A stretch of DNA of 64,000 nt from Turritopsis dohrnii. Its lineage: Eukaryota > Cnidaria > Hydrozoa > Anthoathecata > Oceaniidae. The DNA lies in the NCBI GenBank assembly GCA_027922465.2, contig BQMF02000812.1:1-64000 (forward strand). Reading direction: 5' to 3'. The notes beneath the pieces are model-generated. The model saw only the letters and a program-made list of their open reading frames with translations, was not told the DNA's origin and ran no database searches. The translations under genes and the position numbers were made by a program. Positions 1 to 10,200 of the stretch are shown piece after piece; within the stretch, counting starts at the first letter, position 1; every line of letters begins with the position of its first letter.

Positions 1-198
1 ACCCCCGATAAAAAACTTTTAGAACCCCGATGCCAAACTCAGCCTGTCTCGTTATAAAAAACTGAACTTGTTCTAAAAGAAACCGTAAGGAACTGAACAG
101 CACGTTTACAAGACTTTGTGAATGCAGCAAGGTGGGTCTGAAAAAATATTTACAATTGACTAATATTTTACTCAGCTAAACATACGCAAACTCATTAT

Positions 199-436
199 CC
201 TGATGCACCCTCGCATCACATGTTATACTATCCTGATGCACCCTCGCATCACATGTTACACTGTCCTGATGCACCCTCGCATCACATGTTACACTATCCT
301 GATGCACCCTCGCACTCGCATCACAAGTTACAATAGCCTGATGGACTCTCGCATCACATGTTACATTATCCTGATGCACCCTGGCATCACATGTTATAGT
401 ATCCTGATGCACCCTCGCATCGAAATACATTATTCT
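199..436. repeat. 33-bp tandem minisatellite, about 7 units
   Basis: Units beginning CCTGATGCACCCTCGCATCA start at 199, 232, 265, 298, 337, 370 and 403. The period is 33 bp, except one 39-bp unit that carries a 6-bp duplication. Because 33 is a multiple of three, long open frames appear on both strands here; they are by-products of the repeat, not genes. Confidence 0.9.
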
Positions 437-659
437 GATGTCATTATAAAATAATTTTAAAATACGTTTTCTAACACAATAGGAATTAAACACTAGTTAT
501 GATTGGAAAACCCCAAAACGCAAATTAAACGACTTTTCGAACTTCTAGTCACGAAATTATCTAAACGACGTGTGAATTTGACTTGAGAAATCCGCCCTTT
601 TATAAACTATGCCACGTCATGCTTAATTCACTTACACCGGTACCGATATCGTAAATAAA

Positions 660-1440
660 CCCATTTAAATTTTACGGTCATCGTCTACTTTTGCGCGCGT
701 AAAACTACGTAGAAGGGAGAGACACTTTTTTCACGATTAGTATAAAAACACGTGGCATTTGATGTCATCTATTTTTATGATCACGGGGAATCTTTGCATT
801 GCACCACCAATCGAATGCGACGTTTTTGGGGAAATATCTTGAGAACCAATAAAGATAACTGCCGTTTTATAGTGTCCGCGATACGGGTGATAGACATTTG
901 GGCCTAAATGTTTTTGGTACTGATGACGTCATCAAAATCTTTGATGTTGGCAACGGTTGGTCGCAGCGAGACTATCTATACAATTTTTTGATTGATCAGT
1001 TGGTCAGTTTTTTGATCACATGAGTACACTTTCTGTTTCCAATAGACCTATCCATAAATTAATAATTTATTTATCGTAGCAGCCTTCACCTCGTTTTCAA
1101 GTTGAATAATAATGACGTTTTTAAGCATTCACAAAAGCTGATGATACCTTGGAGAAAAGTTATTTTATTAAGTTCTTTTATTATCACGGGTTACGTAATA
1201 ATTATTTAGATTAGAAACGAGGCGAGGGCTGCACAATAAATAATTTATGAATTTATGGATAGGTCTATTCGGTGATTTAATTTATCGTCACGCGGTTTGC
1301 ACACAGTTAAAATCCGTAAAAAAATTTCACGCGGGATGCTAGTATATTTTATTGCATCAATTCCGAAAACGTTGAAGATAGTGTATACACTTTTGCAGCT
1401 TATAACTTGTTTTGAGAAGCATCGATTTTGCAAAGGAAAT
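660..1440. repeat. Dispersed repeat, related to 22.4-23.4 kb
   Basis: Short blocks are shared with 22.4-23.4 kb: ACGATTAGTATAA, ATCACGGGGAA, a TTGCATTGCA-like stretch, and an AAAATCCGTAAAAA / CACGCGGGAT pair near the end. The blocks come in the same order in both places, which points to two diverged copies of one interspersed repeat. No coding potential was seen. Confidence 0.5.
1040..1272. mobile_element. Fold-back MITE nested in a dispersed repeat
   Basis: The left arm begins AATAGACCTATCCATAAATT and the right arm ends AATTTATGGATAGGTCTATT. Complementarity extends about 60 bp inward, through GCAGCC and CTCGTTT, to a central spacer of roughly 110 bp. No ORF. It lies inside the 660-1440 repeat. 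Confidence 0.75.
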
Positions 1441-2649
1441 TTATAATTGTTGAAATATTACTTCTGTTATAATCACAGATTCAAATTTGCATAATTCATA
1501 AATATTAACGTTTCTTTAGCTCGAGACGGAAATGTAACTGAATGAAAATTATTAAAAGACTGGAATTCATCCAAACCACCAGAACTCTATTTTCTCATGG
1601 AAAAGTTCTACTGCGTGCATGTTATGCTCGTCTTATGAATAAAATACATGATAGCCTCATAATTCCAGAAACTACAAATTGCAGCCTTAAGGGAGGTTTA
1701 CACGCAAAGATTCTTGAAAAATCTTCTTTTAAGATGTTGCTTTAAAACTTTAAATTTAAATTGTACATCAAAAAGTCAACGCGGTCATGAATAACAATTA
1801 ATGAGTTGAGACGCTGTAACTTGGCGTACAATTTAAATTTAAAGCATTTGAAAAGCTGCGTAAAAGAAAAATCTTTCAAGAATCTTTATGTGTAAACTAC
1901 TCCTTTACACACCCCAACCCCCTCCTATAAATAATGAAACTTCTAATGGCATGACTAATACAAAAATTTTCCTTAACAGCACTAGTTTCGAATATGATAT
2001 CCAGTTTTTGTGGTTTGATCGAGAAAGTGAAATTTTGAATTATTTTCTTTCAATTTTGTTGAAAATTGAACACTATCAACTTGACTTTATTGTTTAGCAC
2101 TTTATAAATTTGATCACTTTTTTGTGATTTTTTTTTTACAAATTGGGAAATTGTCTAAGAAATATTTCTTTTCTCAAGCTTTGCTTTAAAAGTTGATCGA
2201 ATTAGGCAGATTTGTAAATCAGCAAGCCCGTTACACAAAATTACTTTTTCAAAACTGTTCAAGTGGACAGTTATCTTAGATTTAAAATCTTTTGCTGTAT
2301 CAAAAGTTAATTTTTACGCTTGTTTCGAGTGTTTATGTGAAGTTTATAATGACTTTGTAGGGAAAAGTTCATGAAAAACAAAACATGATATTTCCGAATC
2401 TCGCTAACGAGACTCAAAGTGAACACAAGTATTAATTTATAATTAACAGATGCACAATTGCTTTTGGAATTCACAATGCCTGTAGTTTCAAGTAAAAACA
2501 TTTGAAGTTGTTACATAAAAACTTCAATTTGAAATGATAGACCTATTTACTATATCGAAGTCTGTTACCGATTGACATCGATTCACTCAACATGTGGATA
2601 TTTGTTAACTTGATACTTCAAAGGTAGACGATATTATAATAGTTCTTAC
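1441..2649. other. Presumed intron 1 of gene 2; no exon seen
   Basis: This sequence lies 3' of the gene 2 signal-peptide exon and holds no convincing exon. Positions 2300-2560 align with 35100-35510, the matching part of gene 1 intron 1; for example GCACAATTG, AATTC and CAATGC occur in the same order. The rest contains one MITE (1692-1903) and AT-rich sequence. Confidence 0.55.
1692..1903. mobile_element. 212-bp MITE with about 40-bp inverted ends
   Basis: The left end GGAGGTTTACACGCAAAGAT and the right end (reverse complement GGAGTAGTTTACACATAAAG) are imperfect inverted repeats of about 40 bp. A second inverted block, ACTTTAAATTTAAATTGTAC, lies inside. No coding content. Confidence 0.7.
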
Positions 2650-2701
2650 CTCCAATAACTCCATGCAACGATAAAAGCATTAACAAACAAAACCAATACA
2701 T
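2650..2701 (-). CDS. Signal-peptide exon of receptor gene 2 (5' partial)
   Basis: The ATG at 2701 opens a 52-nt coding exon with donor GTAAG at 2649-2645, ending in phase 1. It encodes MYWFCLLMLLSLHGVIG, a typical hydrophobic signal peptide. The exon, its phase and about 600 bp of flank match exon 1 of gene 1 at 35658-35712, whose peptide is MHWCCALIMLLPLHEVIL, so this is a tandem paralogue. The remaining exons must lie left of the window, because no exon 2 is recognisable before position 1. By analogy it encodes a secreted or membrane receptor with discoidin, Ig and FN3 modules; that is inference. Whether this copy is intact cannot be judged from one exon. Confidence 0.75.
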
Positions 2702-3008
2702 ATTTGGACAAGGTAAAAACACTTTCAACTCAATTCTTTTAGTTTGGATCTACAACTTGGCAAGAAAAGTATAAAACAATTCTTATGGCAAGATAATTGC
2801 TAGTTGTTACACTCAAAACAGCTAATGTCAGATTTCAAAATCAGCATCGTTACATTTTAATGATTCACTCCAAAATGTGTATTTTTCGATTTCTCAAGTA
2901 AAGCACTATCTCTTTCCAGTTTCGCTTTTGCTTAATGATCATCATAATTACTTTATTTGTAATAAAACAACTTCATTATTCGATAAAAAATTGTATAACG
3001 TATTTCCT

Positions 3009-3116
3009 CTTATAAACGCCACCCTCTGGTAAACGCGCACTTATCCAAACATATGTAATGAATGCCGCCCTCTAATAATCTCCACATCTTGAAAAGCGGC
3101 GTTTATTAGAAAACAG
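3009..3116. mobile_element. Short fold-back MITE (AATAAACGCC family)
   Basis: The left end TATAAACGCCACCCTCT is inverted at the right end as GGCGTTTATTAG. A partial relative with AATAAACGCCACCCTCT occurs at about 4334. Neither copy is present in the paralogous gene 1 flank, which supports insertion after the gene duplication. Confidence 0.5.
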
Positions 3117-3470
3117 ACTAAACTAGAATTAGCTTAGTTTTATTTGTTTTCTATCAACAAATTCATTCAGGTTTGCATAGTATACGACGTGTGATTAATT
3201 GCTATTAATGTTTTCATCTCATAAAAGAGAATGGCGACAGTGGTGTTCCTCTACTTAAGGATCTCAACGTACCTTTTACTCACATATGCACTGTGTACCT
3301 TTTTCTGTTATTTCCTTTTACCAGTACATTTTAATTAAATGTATTTTTTGAATTCATTCAGAGTAAATGTTCTTTCCAACGGTGTATATAATGATATATT
3401 TACATAAATAATAAGGAAGAAATTAGTCTGTGAAAATGATAAAAAATACGAAATTTTGTGTGCTTCTTTG

Positions 3471-3671
3471 AGCTGTGTAGAAAATATTGACCGCTTAGAA
3501 TATTTTCACCCCCCCCCCCCCCCCCCCCTGGTTTACGCTTATGACTAAACCTAACCCTAACCCTAACCCTGACCCTAACCCTAACAATAACAAAGAAAAT
3601 CTAACAAGTCATAAGCGTAAACACTGGGGGTGAAAATATTCTAAGGGGTCAATATTTTCTACCACAGAGCT
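3471..3671. mobile_element. Hairpin element with telomere-type repeat loop
   Basis: Two nearly perfect inverted arms of about 70 bp both contain TAGAAAATATTGACC, TTAGAATATTTTCACCCCC and GTTTACGCTTATGACT. They flank a core of about six CCCTAA units (3547-3585, one variant CCCTGA). The left arm carries a run of about 20 C (3509-3528) where the right arm has five. No ORF. It is absent from the paralogous flank of gene 1. Confidence 0.8.
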
Positions 3672-5094
3672 CCAAGTCCCGAAAAAAAGGTTTTTTGAAT
3701 ATTTTTTTTATTGTGTCGATTCCTCACATCAGTGAAAACAAAGTGTGCCCGCCAATCCCAATTATGGTTTTGTTCCAGAGAAAAACAGTTTTTTTTTTTT
3801 TCCATCCTTCTGCGCTATTGCACAGTTGAAAACAATCACGGATTTTTAGCCAATCAGGATTTTTTCAAACCGCCGACAGACTTTCATTTACCGCTATGCA
3901 AAGGTTTAAAGGAAACGAACCACTTTTTGGGAAGATGGATCTCAAAGAAGGGAGAACACTCATAATTTCTCATCGCATACACGACAATATGACATCCTTT
4001 AATAAATTCAGAAATGAGCTGCCAAATTATTTAAACGATTTTTAAGTATGTAAAAAATTGTATTAAAGGTTGTCGTAACTTAAAATTGTTGAATAACAAA
4101 AAATGCGATAACTTCTCAAAAGCAATATTTTTCCCTACAAATTTAAATTTTCTGTAATAGTAACCTGTAATGATTACATCTCGAAAATTAATTTTGACTT
4201 TTTACATGTACGCTGAGCCCATAAACATTTTTGTGAACATATCTTTTGTGTAAAACATTTAGCACAGCCTTCTGTAAATATTTTTAGGATAAGGAAACAT
4301 TGTTGTTTAAGTTTGCTTCCAATTTTCATTTCGTAATAAACGCCACCCTCTAAGAACGCCCCATCCAAAAGCTCACAAATACGGTATACCTTGACGTCAG
4401 ATATTAAAGTCCCCTTGTCACCAGATTTCTTGACTTTTTCATATATGAAGGACGGCAAAGGAAACCTAGGGTCGGTATGTCGAATCCACAGAAGATCGTG
4501 GGTAAACATTTCGGCGAATTCATTTCCCAAGCTCCTTCAAACAATCTTTGCACTGTCACAGAAGCAAAGTTGCTGTCGCAAAATTTTCGGAGTAACGACT
4601 CCTGTTGCATGGAAAATTTTGCCAGCAAATTTTCTTTCCTATTTTCGAGGACACTCGAGAACTTGGTTCACACTGCGCTAAGATGATATAAGCGCAATGC
4701 CCATGATAAGATAACCGAATTTTTAATTTTGCGCTACAGGTATTTTTGATGTTCACACTGTGTTAAGGAAAAAATCCAAATGTTTTAAAGCAACTTGAAG
4801 TGATGTGCAGTGTAAGGAAATGACAAGTTTTATCGCAAGGAAAAACATTTTAGTGATGCTTTTACTACATACAAGACGGCGAAAACTTACAAAGGGAAAA
4901 GGTGACTGAAAATGAGGAAAGATTTGGGGATGAGTATAGAATGTGATTTTATTTGTGTGTTGCTTTAACCTCTACTCTTCTGCCATCACACTTCTTTCCC
5001 ATCGTTAGCTCTCAGTGCGAACCACACTTAAATGATTTTTGTAGACAGAAACTCCACATACGTTATCGTAAGAAAAGTCGACTAAATTTTGGCT

Positions 5095-5570
5095 AGGTGA
5101 TAAAATTTTTGCCGACTTTTTTTCACCCACCAAACCTTTTTGCCGACTTTTTATTTACTGACTTAATTTTTTTGCCGATTTTTTCCCAAAAAAACGACTT
5201 GCCAAACTACTTTTTGCCGATTTTTTCTTCTCTATGTTGCCAATTCTTATCAGGTGCTTTTATGCGGTAGTATTAAAATTAATAGAAGAACAAGTGCGCC
5301 AGGACAAACACAAACTGAACAAGAACAAAAAAAGGTCAAGAAGAACAAAACAACGAAAATACACAAATGAAGAGAAAAACTGTTATTGAAATTGACTAAC
5401 TAACCTAATTTACCTAATCTTTCTTTTTGGTTTTATAGTTTATTTCTTAAAAAAACTTTCAAATTATCCAAACTTTTTTCGACATTTTTTGTCTTGGAAA
5501 TTGGTCGGCAAAAAGTGACTAAACTCAAAAATTGTTGCCCACTAACATTTTTGCCTCCTTTTTTTGTACC
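5095..5570. repeat. TTTTTGCCGACTTTTT repeat region
   Basis: At least four copies of TTTTGCCGA followed by T runs lie between 5107 and 5225. An inverted copy, GGTCGGCAAAAAGT, lies near 5505. The region is missing from the corresponding gene 1 flank, so it is probably an inserted non-autonomous element. Exact ends were not found. Confidence 0.5.
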
Positions 5571-6318
5571 GATAACGTAGTTGACAATCTGATTTCGATA
5601 CGAAATGTGCATTATTATGTGTTATGTGAGCTATAAAGTTAGCACATAAAAATATTTAACATAATGCGCAATATTGTGATAATATATGCAAGGGAATAGT
5701 TTTATAAAGTGAAACATTTATTTTAACTGAACATTTTCAGTTTTATTTATGAAGATTCACTGTTATCCTCGAAACTTGACTTGCCGCATAATTTGCACTA
5801 ATTAGTTAAAACGAAATGGCCAATCATATTGCGTATTCGACCGGCTTTTTTCACCGTTGTCCGTATATCGAAATTACAAAATGTCCTGGGAATGAAGTTG
5901 AAGGTATTTCAATTCCAAAAGTGAACCATGATTGGATAGTCATGGCAACAAAAGATATTCACGATATTAATTTGTTTTGATCGCCAAATATACTATTTGT
6001 GAACTGTGTAATAATGGCTCACATTTCAAGCTATTTACGGTGAACCCCGAACACCAAATTTGTGTTATTACATATAATTACAATTGTATTATGAATTATG
6101 TTTGCGAACAAAAGGAACTAATGCATACATAATATTCTCAAAGCAGCATTCGTGCAAAAGTAGGCAGTAGATAGAGGTGTATTTTGAGCAAGGACTAAGA
6201 TAATCTTATTACAAAGATACAGTGGAGCGGAACGTACAATCCAATCAAAATCGGGATTGTTCTCGTAATGTAAAAAGGAGACTCCTTAATTTCCAGTAAA
6301 TAACAGCTGCTGGCATGA

Positions 6319-6386
6319 GAGAGACTACTGAAGTTTGGTGAAGATTTTGTCATTTACAAATCTTCAACAAACTTCAGTAATCTCCC
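6319..6386. other. 68-nt stable hairpin downstream of gene 1
   Basis: The left arm contains ACTGAAGTTTGGTGAAGATT. The right arm, reverse complemented, reads ACTGAAGTTTGTTGAAGATT, with one mismatch in the inner 21 bp. Outer pairing through AGAGA/TCTCC extends the stem to about 29 bp, with a loop of about 10 nt. It is about 570 bp past the gene 1 stop codon. Size and symmetry resemble a small-RNA precursor, but a short MITE relic looks the same. Confidence 0.55.
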
Positions 6387-6953
6387 TAAGCAAATTAATG
6401 GTCAATTGCTACAGTAAACTACTTCTAATTACGCAAATGTGAAGGCAGTTTATAACTTACCCTCTTTTTGCATGAATTCCCCATGTTTTTTTAAGTCTAG
6501 ATATTTTAGAAAAAAATTTCGCCGCACAACAACCGAAAAGAAAACATTTTTTTTTCTCCTTTTGGTTGAAATCGTTCCATCTTATTCTGAAAAAGTATAA
6601 AAGAAAAATTGGAGAAACAACCATTCGCAGCATTCGCTTGTTCCTTTTTTGAATAGGAAATTTTGCAGAAGATGTAAAAGGGTCTTTGGGGAATCAAAAT
6701 CCATTTTCAAAGAGATAGAGTTTAATATATATAACAAACGATAATCGAATCATATACCAGATCAAACATTCCATTCCGTTATCCTACTCACTCTAATTTT
6801 ACTTCTACCGACTTGCGGGACTTGGAACGAGTTCAATAACAAAATATTCAGAAGTTTACCAATATGGAATACCGTCTTTAAGCATACGAAACTACTTTAA
6901 AGTACTTAAAAGCACTAAAATGATTGTTTTCATGCTCATTGTTTTATTAGTTG
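6387..6953. other. Gene 1 3' flank / 3' UTR region
   Basis: AT-rich sequence beyond the gene 1 stop codon (minus strand). It must hold the 3' UTR and polyadenylation signal of gene 1. Several A/T-rich hexamers are possible signals and none stands out. Confidence 0.4.
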
Positions 6954-7270
6954 TTAATCTTTTGCTGTTCCGTGATTCAATGAAGTATACACGTCAGCTT
7001 CTGTGTAAGCTACCCTGGCATAGTGAGGTTTCAACTCGATTTCAAATGCACCATTTTCGTATTCGCCTTCAGTTGACGCATCAGGTTTTGAAAAGGAGGT
7101 TGATGCATAATATGATACATCGCTGTATACCTGTTGGGTTGGATTGTTCAAAACATTCGCAGCCTTTCTTTTACAATAGATCGTAATAGACATAATTAAT
7201 ATTATCAAGATAACAACGGGAACGCTCACTGCCACCACAATAGTGACGAGGTTGCTGCTGTCTTCATCAT
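6954..7270 (-). CDS. Gene 1 exon 35: membrane helix and cytoplasmic tail
   Basis: The last exon follows acceptor TTTTGCAG and ends at TAA (6956-6954). About 24 hydrophobic residues, running from NLVTIVVAVSVPVV to SITIY, form the membrane helix. CKRK follows as a stop-transfer signal. The tail of about 73 residues has tyrosine motifs YSDV, YYAS, YENG, YARV, YTEA and YTSL. YARV and YTSL are seven residues apart, close to ITAM spacing (YxxL/I-x6-12-YxxL/I), although the first motif ends in V. The tail would be expected to bind SH2 proteins when phosphorylated (family knowledge, not shown here). Confidence 0.85.
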
Positions 7271-10200
7271 CTGCAAAATGAAAATAAAGTTATTGATGCT
7301 ATTAATTTTCCGTTACAATAAAATACAAATACATCTACATTTTATAAAAATGCAATGGGCTGTAGGAACTCTGAATAGCTTACGTTCACAATAGAATCCA
7401 TTTCCTTTATAACCTTTATTGCAACCACAAGCAAATGAAAGCCAATCAGGCAAATTAAGGCAATTTGCGTTTTCGTGACAATAGGAGCAACCACTGGAAC
7501 ACTCATCGAAATCTATTTTCAAATATCAAAATGCGTTTACAAATGTCATAGTCAATCGCCGCACTTGCACCAGTCGTTAATTAAATTTTACCTTGAACTT
7601 TTAAATTCGAAGGAATCACTGTAGCTTGAAAGAACTGATTTGCCTCAAATAATTTATTGTTGTTCGATGCAAGAACAGTTTTAAGATTCTGTAAGATATA
7701 TTCTGCGAACATATCATTTCCGGTAAAAGTCACCATCACTTGAAGTGAAGTATTTTGCCTGAAATGAAATTAAACATAAATTTCTTAACTATTACCTCTT
7801 AAATTAATGTTAGGGCTGCCGTTTTTAAGACCTACATTTTCATTGATTCACGTCGTACATCGGCATTGGCGACTTTCATCATTGCAAAAATTTGATATAG
7901 CTACACAAATAAATGATAGTTAAACTTTAAAATCTATGTTACTTTCACAGGGAGATTTTCACTTTTGCTTATGAAAAGAGTAGCAGGAAACTATTTTTAC
8001 GGAACAGCCAATGCAAATACAGTCTACAAACAATGTTGGACTAACGTCCAAATTGGCGGTTTAGAACTAAATTTAGAGCTCGTTCACAACACTATACAAT
8101 TCCAATGAAAAGTGCAGCCTAACAATTTCCACCTAGGTAATACATACCAAATCATCTCATTCATGTATTATTACTCAGCCAGTTACTAAAGATATTATTT
8201 TGGTATCTTTTTTAAAAGAATTGACTAAATACAGCGTTTAATATTTTGTTAGAATTTACATAATACACGCTCGTCACACCAACTACGAAGGCTTGCGATA
8301 CAATAGTCAACATTCAGAGTTCAATAAAAAACGACGTTGAATTTTAAGGATATGTTGGAAACGGTTAACAATTTGATGACAATATACAAGAATAAGGATA
8401 AGTAAGTATGCATGTGACGATTTAAATTTCCTCAAAATTGTGCCATATTTTCCGAACTGTTATTTTTTTATTTTATTTTTTATTTATTCATTTGGTATTG
8501 TTTTACGTGGCTAGCCTCGTTCAGTTGCTATTGCATCTGCTTTCCAGGAGGGGCCACGGCTTAGGTTGGAGGCTCCGAAGTATTTGACACAAACCCAATC
8601 AAGGGCCTGTGCTCTTCTGGATTACCTCCTGCAACACCCGATTTATCATTTACCCAATTTCCCTGACATGGCATGGGTCAACCCGGCGCTATGGTTCATT
8701 CACTTGCGCATGGTGAATCGCCGTCAAGGGGAATTGAACTGAATTAAATGAAATACAAGAATGATAACCACCATACTACGGCGCCGCTGTTACTGTTAAT
8801 TGTGCTAGCTATAACCCTTACTCTTTCGTTTGCTCTTTCCACAAATAAGTCTTTATATACATCAAAGTTCTCTGAAGATGTAGGCTTTCCGTTTACGTGC
8901 ACATCATCAAAAAATAGCATAACTTCAATTGCTTTTGAATCTAATGAAAAGTTAGATGAACTGATTTAGAATTGTGGAGGATTCTTCAAACTTTTCTTTC
9001 ATCTAAGGCAGATGTAATTACCTGCAATACTGTATGAAGCTGGTATGTCTAAGAAGAAAACCATAGAACACAGTTTAACTGGAAAATAAGTTTCATTATT
9101 ATTATTAATTATTATTTGGCATATTTATACAGGTTGACTTTTTCAGATAGAATCTGTTATCAATAAAGGACCTGTTATAAAACCTAAAATATATAAAAGT
9201 AAAATATATAAAGTAAAATCTATTAAACCACTGCTAAATTCTGTTAGGTAAAAGGAAATTTTGGAGTAGAACTAGACATTAGGAATTAAAGAAAAAAGAA
9301 ACTAAATCGAATTAAGAGATCAATAGACATCAAGGGTTTGTTTAAAACGATAGAGATTAGACAGACTAAAATAGCGTAGATACCCTGTAGATACTATTAA
9401 AATGTAAGACCTTTTATTGAGCGTTTAAACCTGAGAATCGAATTCTCGTTTCTCATATATGCCGGTAAAAAATTGAACACTATGATCCTTGTATGTTGAA
9501 GGAACGTCGACCTGCTTCATTTTTCGATTTCGAGATAACGAGTGTGTTTATGAAATTATCTTAAACGTAGATTTAAACTTAAAACTTCAGGCTCAAACTT
9601 ATTGTTGTCGAAGTATTTAGATCGGGAAGAGGTCCATTTCAGTAAATATTGGCCTTTATTCATAATTTTGTATTAAATATATATTCTCGATGCAAGGTCA
9701 GAATAAAGAGCCTAAAATTACGTGTGTTATGTATATCAGAATGTAAAAAAATATTAAAGGGGGGTGGGGATGGGGTGATCGGGGGAAGCGGTGAGGTGGG
9801 GGGCAGTTCAGTAACGTACTCATGAAAATTCATCGTGTTGTTTAATATAGTATGTAATATTCAATATAGTTATTTAAACATTAGATGTAATATTTGAAAC
9901 TATGTTTGAACCTAAAGTATAACTCACTTACCAAGTAAAAGGTAAATGAAAATAAACAGTCGTATTATTGTTGAGATTTTAGATCCTAGTTAATAGTGTC
10001 CCAAATCGAAAACAATTACCTGTAACAATTAAAGATGTCCTTTTAGTATATTTTGTGCTGTTTTGATCAGTTGTTTCGCATTGGTAGAAACCAGTGTCTT
10101 TACTTCCAAGGCCAGTAACGTGAATGATATAGTCATTATTTTGATATGAACATGTGATCCGGTTTTTAAATTGATCAACTTGAACGCAGGCGAAGTAATT

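Larger units (their letters stand above)
2702..5970 (-). promoter_or_regulatory. Duplicated upstream/promoter region of gene 2
   Basis: Sequence upstream of the gene 2 start matches the gene 1 upstream region in blocks. 2850-2960 matches 35860-35970 (including CATTTTAATGATTCACT and TTTCGCTTTTGCT). 4525-4600 matches 36145-36210. 5578-5608 matches 36333-36360. 5620-5900 matches 54290-54600. The promoter must sit within the conserved part closest to the ATG. No TATA box or initiator could be fixed with confidence. Mobile sequence interrupts the flank at about 3010-4500 and 4660-5570. Confidence 0.6.

Noticed and set aside
176..493. Open frames of 105 and 83 codons on opposite strands
   Set aside because: Both are produced by the 33-bp tandem repeat; no splice sites or domains.
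3541..3590. Chromosome end
   Set aside because: Only about six CCCTAA units inside a hairpin, with genes on both sides; an interstitial repeat.
4174..4756. Several overlapping frames on both strands
   Set aside because: The region is duplicated upstream (promoter-flank) DNA matching 36145-36210, where no frame is kept.
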